Below, piece after piece: positions 5,416-8,876 of a stretch of DNA of 8,876 nt (position 1 is the stretch's first letter; the number at the start of each line of letters is the position of its first letter). The notes beneath the pieces were generated by a model. The model worked only from the letters and a program-made list of their open reading frames with translations. It searched no databases and was not told where the DNA came from. The position numbers and the translations under genes are program-made. The DNA is from Clostridia bacterium (GTDB lineage Bacteria; Bacillota; Clostridia; Christensenellales; Aristaeellaceae), in the NCBI GenBank assembly GCA_900769075.1, contig CAAGFE010000035.1, positions 1 through 8,876 on the forward strand. Reading direction: 5' to 3'.

Positions 5416-5425
5416 TGTCGAAAAA
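5416..5425 (+). promoter_or_regulatory. Spo0A-like box, distal 2
   Basis: TGTCGAAAAA matches the full 0A consensus TGTCGAAAAA on the plus strand. It ends one base before the stop codon of the upstream membrane-protein gene and is centred about 110 bp upstream of the predicted start of spoIIA transcription. Confidence 0.65.
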
Positions 5426-5866
5426 TCAGCCCGCCGGCGTTTTCCACTTCATCAACAGCACGCCGGCCACCATCAGTGAAACGCCCACATATTTCTGCCA
5501 GGTGAAGGGCAGCTTCTCCGAACCCATCCAGCCAAAGGCGTCAATCAGCGCAGCGACGGTCAGCTGGGCCAGCAGGATGGTTGAAATCGCCACTGTCGGG
5601 GACAGCCCTTTGATGGACAGCATCACGGTGACTGTGATGATGGGCGCGATCACGCCGCCAAGCCAGGAATACCACGGGGCCTGACCGATCAGCCGGATAT
5701 TCCCCTTGCCAAAGATCCAGGCGATCAGCAAGGCCAGCACAAAGCCGACCGCCTGCACCAGCGCGTTGGTTTCCAACACGCCCACCTTTTCGCCCAGGCG
5801 GGTGTTCATCACCCCTTGAATGCTCATCGCCGCGCCGGCGACCAGCGCACAGATAAAGCCCAGCAT
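5426..5866 (-). CDS. YdcZ/DUF606-family (DMT superfamily) membrane protein
   Basis: A 146-residue, very hydrophobic protein with about five predicted membrane segments. It starts MLGFICALVAGAAMSIQGVMN, and later contains GGVIAPIITVTVMLSI, STILLAQLTVAALIDAFGW and YVGVSLMVAGVLLMKWK. This is the signature of the short YdcZ (DUF606) family in the drug/metabolite transporter superfamily; such half-size proteins may work as dimers or pairs. The substrate is unknown. I chose the ATG at 5864-5866, preceded by GGGAGG; the frame is open to 6001, but that part overlaps the synthetase gene and is not family-like. It lies 49 nt after the alarmone synthetase and is probably the last gene of that operon. 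No strong terminator follows before spoIIAA. Confidence 0.88.
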   Translation of the reverse strand: MLGFICALVAGAAMSIQGVMNTRLGEKVGVLETNALVQAVGFVLALLIAWIFGKGNIRLIGQAPWYSWLGGVIAPIITVTVMLSIKGLSPTVAISTILLAQLTVAALIDAFGWMGSEKLPFTWQKYVGVSLMVAGVLLMKWKTPAG

Positions 5867-5915
5867 CGGCCATCCCTCCCTTGGGATACAGTATGGCGCG
5901 ATGCCGGGCGAATAT

Positions 5916-6602
5916 TCATGGCAGATAGCTTTGCTGCACCTCGGGTTCCTGGGCGTTGAGGGCGTCAATGCGGTCGTGGATGGACTGCATCCGCCGGTCA
6001 AGGGCGGCGATGTCCTGACCGACCTCGTGAAGTTCGTCGCAGATGTCCTCGGGCACCTCGCCGGCGCCCTTGTACCGCATGGAATGCTCCAGGGAAGCCC
6101 AGAAGTCCATCGCGATGGTGCGAATCTGGACTTCCACCGGCACCATCATGCGGCCGGCCTGCAGGAACACGGGAATCTCCACGATCAGATGGAGGCTGCG
6201 GTAGCCGTTGGGTTTGGGTTCGCGGATGTAATCCCGGATTTCCACCAGCTTCACGTCATCCTGGGTTGTCAGCAGCCGTGCCACGGTGTACACATCCTGC
6301 ACATAGGAGCAAATGACGCGGATGCCGGCGATATCGGTCAGGTTTTCCACGGCGCTCTGCATGCTGACGGCATAATGCTTCCGGCTGAGCTTTTCCATCA
6401 TGCTCTGGATGGACTTCAAACGGCTTTCCACATGATGAATGGGATTGCGCCGGTGCTTCATCTGGAACTCATCATCCAGGATTTCCAGCTTCGTTTGGAC
6501 TTCCTTCATCGCGGCGGAATACCGGCACTGGATGGCGAAAAAATCATCCACCATCCGCTGAAACTCCTCGCTCATCTGCTGTATTCGCTTTTCGTCAGCC
6601 AT
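5916..6602 (-). CDS. Small alarmone synthetase, GTP pyrophosphokinase (RelQ-like)
   Basis: A 228-residue protein with a single RelA/SpoT synthetase domain and no HD hydrolase, TGS or ACT part, as in RelQ/YjbM-type small alarmone synthetases. The expected reaction transfers pyrophosphate from ATP to GDP or GTP to make (p)ppGpp in the cytosol. Motifs are LTDIAGIRV with Asp90 (metal) and Arg95, RDYIREPKPNGYRSLH with the substrate-stacking Tyr134, and EVQIRT with Glu157 and Gln159, followed by DFWASLEHSMRYK. The C-terminal part from about 185 is helical and charged, like the oligomerisation helices of RelQ. The N-terminal 50 residues are longer than usual for RelQ and helical. The ATG at 6600-6602 has AGGGAGG upstream and overlaps the histidine kinase gene by 8 bases. 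RelP is an alternative subfamily. Confidence 0.93.
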   Translation of the reverse strand: MADEKRIQQMSEEFQRMVDDFFAIQCRYSAAMKEVQTKLEILDDEFQMKHRRNPIHHVESRLKSIQSMMEKLSRKHYAVSMQSAVENLTDIAGIRVICSYVQDVYTVARLLTTQDDVKLVEIRDYIREPKPNGYRSLHLIVEIPVFLQAGRMMVPVEVQIRTIAMDFWASLEHSMRYKGAGEVPEDICDELHEVGQDIAALDRRMQSIHDRIDALNAQEPEVQQSYLP

Positions 6603-7971
6603 GGGCGGCCTCCCTGTGATCGTCCTGTGAATTGTGTTCTGCGTGGCAATGCCGGGGTGGGGAAACCGGCAGCTCCACGCGGAAGGTGGACCCCTCTCCG
6701 ACGGCGCTGGTCACCGAAACCTTGCCGCCCATCATGTCCACGATGCGTTTGACCAGGCTCAGTCCCAGACCAACGCCCTCCTGCTTGCGGCTCTTGTCCG
6801 CCTGATAGAATTTATCAAAAATGCGCTTCTGCGCTTCCTCCGTCATGCCGATGCCATGATCCTGGACTTCCACAATGGCGTTCCCATCCCGGAAGACCCG
6901 AACCTCAATGTCACCGCCTTCGGGGGAGAACTTGATGGCGTTCTGGATGATGTTCACCCATACTTGATTCAGCAGCTCCTGGTCGGAGGTGATGGACACC
7001 TCCTGAAGATCCAGCTGCCAGCCAATGTCCTTGGTGCTCCAGTTGGGCTCCAGGCGGAGAATCACCTGGCGCAGCTGCTCGTCCAGGGAGAAGGTGGCCA
7101 GACTGGCCAGCGCGGTCTGCTGTTCCAGCGCGGACAGGCGCAGCAGCGTTTCCGACAAACGGGAGAGCCGGTCGCTCTCTTGGGCGATCAACTGGATGTA
7201 TTCCGCCTTCTGCTCCTCGGTCAGCCCGGGCATCTGCAGCAGCCTTGCAAAGCCGCGAATGGACGCGATGGGCGTTTTGAACTCATGGGAGATGCTGCTG
7301 ATGAAGTCTTTCTGAAGATAGGCGGTGGTGCCGAGGGCTTCGGTCATATCATTGAAGGAGCGCATCAATTCGCCCATTTCACCCGGCTGATTATCCGGCA
7401 GGCGCACGGAAAAATCGCCCTCCTGCACTTGTTCATGGGCGCGGGTCAGCACCTGCACGGGCTTGGAGAGCTTGAAGGAGGCGTAAGTCGTCATCAGAAC
7501 AAACACCGCCAGGAAGGTCAGCGAAGCGGAGAAAATGCGGAAAAACGCCACCACGAACAGGGAGCGCTGGTACAGGGAAGAGATCCGGACAACCCCTTCC
7601 TGGAGCTTCACAAACGTCATGGGGGTCTGAGTGACGTCATCCATGAAGGAAAAGGTCTTACGCTGGGTCAGGGCAGCGAACAGATTCTCGGGCAGATCGG
7701 GCGTGTCCTCGGTGACGATTTCCACATGGGTGTCTTCCACATCGTCGATCATACCCAGCATGTCGGGCAGGGAAAGATCCGTGCGCTGATCAATCTCGAG
7801 CAAATATGCTGCCATGGCGTTCTGGCGGATCTGCACCTCGCTCTGCACATTCATGTGGCTGATGATGTATGCGAACAGCAATGAAACCACCGCAGAGAGG
7901 GCCGCACAGATGTACAGGACGGTCATCATTCTGCCGCGAAAGGTGTAGGGCTGAAAATAACGCTTAAGCAT
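6595..7971 (-). CDS. Membrane sensor histidine kinase
   Basis: A 458-residue two-component sensor. TM1 is at about 15-37 and TM2 at about 138-163, enclosing a roughly 100-residue external sensor region rich in acidic residues (especially 70-95). A HAMP linker follows (about 164-215), then the dimerisation/phosphoacceptor motif SSISHEFKTP with His229. The ATPase domain has N-box NQVWVNIIQNAIKFS, G1 DHGIGM, F box IFDKFYQADKSR and G2 GVGLGLSLVKRIVDMMGG. The ATG at 7969-7971 overlaps the response regulator gene by 8 bases; an in-frame TTG at 7995 is a less likely start. After the catalytic domain the C-terminal tail RHCHAEHNSQDDHREAAHG has five histidines and a cysteine, which is unusual. Its ligand is unknown. 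Confidence 0.95.
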   Translation of the reverse strand: MLKRYFQPYTFRGRMMTVLYICAALSAVVSLLFAYIISHMNVQSEVQIRQNAMAAYLLEIDQRTDLSLPDMLGMIDDVEDTHVEIVTEDTPDLPENLFAALTQRKTFSFMDDVTQTPMTFVKLQEGVVRISSLYQRSLFVVAFFRIFSASLTFLAVFVLMTTYASFKLSKPVQVLTRAHEQVQEGDFSVRLPDNQPGEMGELMRSFNDMTEALGTTAYLQKDFISSISHEFKTPIASIRGFARLLQMPGLTEEQKAEYIQLIAQESDRLSRLSETLLRLSALEQQTALASLATFSLDEQLRQVILRLEPNWSTKDIGWQLDLQEVSITSDQELLNQVWVNIIQNAIKFSPEGGDIEVRVFRDGNAIVEVQDHGIGMTEEAQKRIFDKFYQADKSRKQEGVGLGLSLVKRIVDMMGGKVSVTSAVGEGSTFRVELPVSPPRHCHAEHNSQDDHREAAHG

Positions 7972-8641
7972 CGTTTCTGACCGCCTTGTAGCCAAGGCCG
8001 CGCACCGTGACGATGGAGAAATCCGGGAAGATCTCGCACTTCTCGCGCAGCCGCTTGATGTGAACGTCCACCGTGCGCTCGTCGCTCTCGGAATCCATGC
8101 CCCAAATCTCGTCCATCAGCTGACGGCGGGTAAAAATCTGCATCGGGCTGGACAGGAGCTTGAACAGCAGGAAGAATTCCTTTTTCGGCAGCGTCAGCAG
8201 CGTTTCCCCCCTGCGGACGGTCAGACTGTCGTAATCCAGCAGCGTTTCGCCGATGGTCAGCCGGTGGCTGGTCATGGCCCGGCTCCGGCGGAGCAACGCC
8301 TGCACATGGAGCAGCAGCTCATCCAGGTCAACGGGTTTGGTGAGGTAGTCATCGGCGCCTGCGGTGAAGCCGGTGCGCTTGTCCTCCAGGGAATCGCGGG
8401 CGGTCACCAGCATGATGGGCAGCAGGGGATAGGCGCTGCGCAGCTCGCCGGTCAGTTCCCAGCCGTCCATGACGGGCATCATCACATCGGCGATGACCAG
8501 ATCGGGCATGACCCTTTCGATGGCGTCCAGGGCTTCCTCGCCGTTTGCGGCAGGCACCGTCTGATATCCGTTCAGCCCGAGAAAAGCGCACATCATGCGC
8601 TGCAAAGCCAGATCGTCTTCCACCACGAGGATTGTAAACAT
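7964..8641 (-). CDS. OmpR-family DNA-binding response regulator
   Basis: A 225-residue regulator. The receiver domain has the acidic pair Asp9/Asp10, phosphoacceptor Asp52 in VIADVMMP, Thr80 and Lys102 in LTKP, so it looks fully functional. The C-terminal winged helix of the OmpR/PhoB type runs from about 130, with LPKKEFFLLFKLL, FTRRQLMDEIWG and DERTVDVHIKRLREK. The start MFTILVVEDD (ATG 8639-8641) is chosen because the receiver fold begins there, with AAGGAG upstream; the frame is open to 8740 through the promoter. It is the first gene of the operon and should be phosphorylated by the kinase encoded next. Targets may include its own promoter, where a palindrome lies between the -35 and -10 boxes. 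Confidence 0.95.
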   Translation of the reverse strand: MFTILVVEDDLALQRMMCAFLGLNGYQTVPAANGEEALDAIERVMPDLVIADVMMPVMDGWELTGELRSAYPLLPIMLVTARDSLEDKRTGFTAGADDYLTKPVDLDELLLHVQALLRRSRAMTSHRLTIGETLLDYDSLTVRRGETLLTLPKKEFFLLFKLLSSPMQIFTRRQLMDEIWGMDSESDERTVDVHIKRLREKCEIFPDFSIVTVRGLGYKAVRNDA

Positions 8642-8668
8642 TGATGACCAACTCCTTTGTGTACATCC

Positions 8669-8697
8669 ATGATAGCACACAATTGTGCATTCTGCAA
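8669..8697 (-). promoter_or_regulatory. Promoter of the response regulator operon
   Basis: On the minus strand TTGCAG (8697-8692), a 17-bp spacer and TATCAT (8674-8669) make a reasonable sigma-A promoter. The start would be near 8662, with a leader of about 20 nt. The spacer contains the perfect palindrome CACAATTGTG. Confidence 0.65.
8678..8687. promoter_or_regulatory. Palindromic operator candidate inside the promoter spacer
   Basis: CACAATTGTG is a perfect 10-bp palindrome lying between the -35 and -10 boxes of the two-component operon promoter. A dimeric repressor bound here would block RNA polymerase. OmpR-type regulators usually bind direct repeats, so a different regulator is more likely than the one encoded here. 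Confidence 0.35.
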
Positions 8698-8821
8698 GAT
8701 GAGTATAGAAATCACCTGTGAACTGCAAATGAAGATACAAAATGCAATTTCATGTAACTGACTGTCAAAAAAGTCAAGTGCTCAGTCACAGTCATTCGCC
8801 GTCGGCAGACTGCAAATCGAA

Positions 8822-8876
8822 AATCGGCGAGCCCCTTCGGGGCGGTTAAACGGGGCAATGCCCCTGTGCGGCGATT
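8822..8876. repeat. Nested palindromic element, cut by the window edge
   Basis: Outer arms AATCG (8822-8826) and CGATT (8872-8876) enclose two hairpins, GCCCC/GGGGC (8831-8843) and GGGGC/GCCCC (8852-8864), each with a 3-nt loop. The two inner hairpins are nearly reverse complements, so they could also pair with each other. It resembles an intergenic REP/MITE-like unit or the end of another IS200-like element. It lies about 125 bp upstream of the response regulator promoter and may continue beyond the window. Confidence 0.5.

Noticed and set aside
5384..5422. Intrinsic terminator after the membrane-protein gene
   Set aside because: The 8-bp inverted repeat has a 23-bp spacer and no T run after it on the minus strand; paired Spo0A-like boxes explain it better.
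5820..6752. A 310-codon plus-strand frame across the synthetase gene
   Set aside because: It crosses the boundaries of three real minus-strand genes and has no family resemblance.
6634..7884. A 416-codon open frame on the plus strand opposite the histidine kinase
   Set aside because: It is rich in His, Gln and Leu, as expected from reading a GC-rich gene backwards; it has no ribosome site or domain, while the minus-strand kinase has all expected motifs.
7972..7995. TTG start at 7995 for the histidine kinase
   Set aside because: It would overlap the regulator gene by 32 bases with no clear ribosome site; the ATG at 7971 is simpler, although the upstream AAGGCGG is somewhat far from it.

Overview
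The window looks like chromosomal DNA of a high-GC, endospore-forming member of the Clostridia (Firmicutes). The reasons are a complete spoIIAA-spoIIAB-sigF sporulation operon, strong AGGAGG-type ribosome binding sites, an apparent sigma-H promoter with Spo0A-like boxes, and Firmicutes-type versions of the housekeeping proteins. The exact genus cannot be read from the sequence. Gene density is high and there is no sign of a large foreign island, apart from an insertion-sequence end at the left edge and a palindromic element cut by the right edge.

Layout. Positions 1 to about 210 hold the right end of an IS200/IS605-type element: the last codons of a Y1 transposase and a chain of five hairpins. 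It abuts the 3' end of a P-loop kinase gene (205-692, minus strand) that is damaged by a frameshift and by a Walker A substitution. Upstream of the kinase, on the same strand and probably cotranscribed, is a YgiQ-type radical SAM protein (708-2660). A compact divergent promoter pair (2692-2765) drives ygiQ leftwards, and deoD purine nucleoside phosphorylase (2803-3504) plus a small thioredoxin-fold [2Fe-2S] protein (3518-3796) rightwards. A bidirectional terminator (3800-3831) separates this from the convergent sporulation operon.

The minus-strand spoIIAA (4956-5279), spoIIAB (4522-4959) and sigF (3830-4525) overlap end to start: ATGA at the first junction and TTGA at the second, so sigF uses a TTG start. 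SpoIIAA (anti-anti-sigma), SpoIIAB (anti-sigma kinase) and SigF form the switch that activates forespore transcription. The control region (about 5280-5425) holds a sigma-H-like promoter, two strong and one weak Spo0A-like boxes, and an 11-bp perfect hairpin that buries the spoIIAA Shine-Dalgarno sequence.

Immediately upstream, on the same strand, lies a four-gene cluster read from a good promoter at 8669-8697: an OmpR-family response regulator (7964-8641), a membrane histidine kinase (6595-7971), a small alarmone ((p)ppGpp) synthetase (5916-6602) and a YdcZ/DUF606 membrane protein (5426-5866). The first three overlap and are probably translationally coupled. No strong terminator separates this cluster from spoIIA, so readthrough is plausible. 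The most interesting hypotheses are (1) a two-component system wired by gene overlap to a stringent-response enzyme next to the sporulation switch, and (2) a leader hairpin that would silence spoIIAA translation on readthrough RNA but not on sigma-H-initiated RNA.
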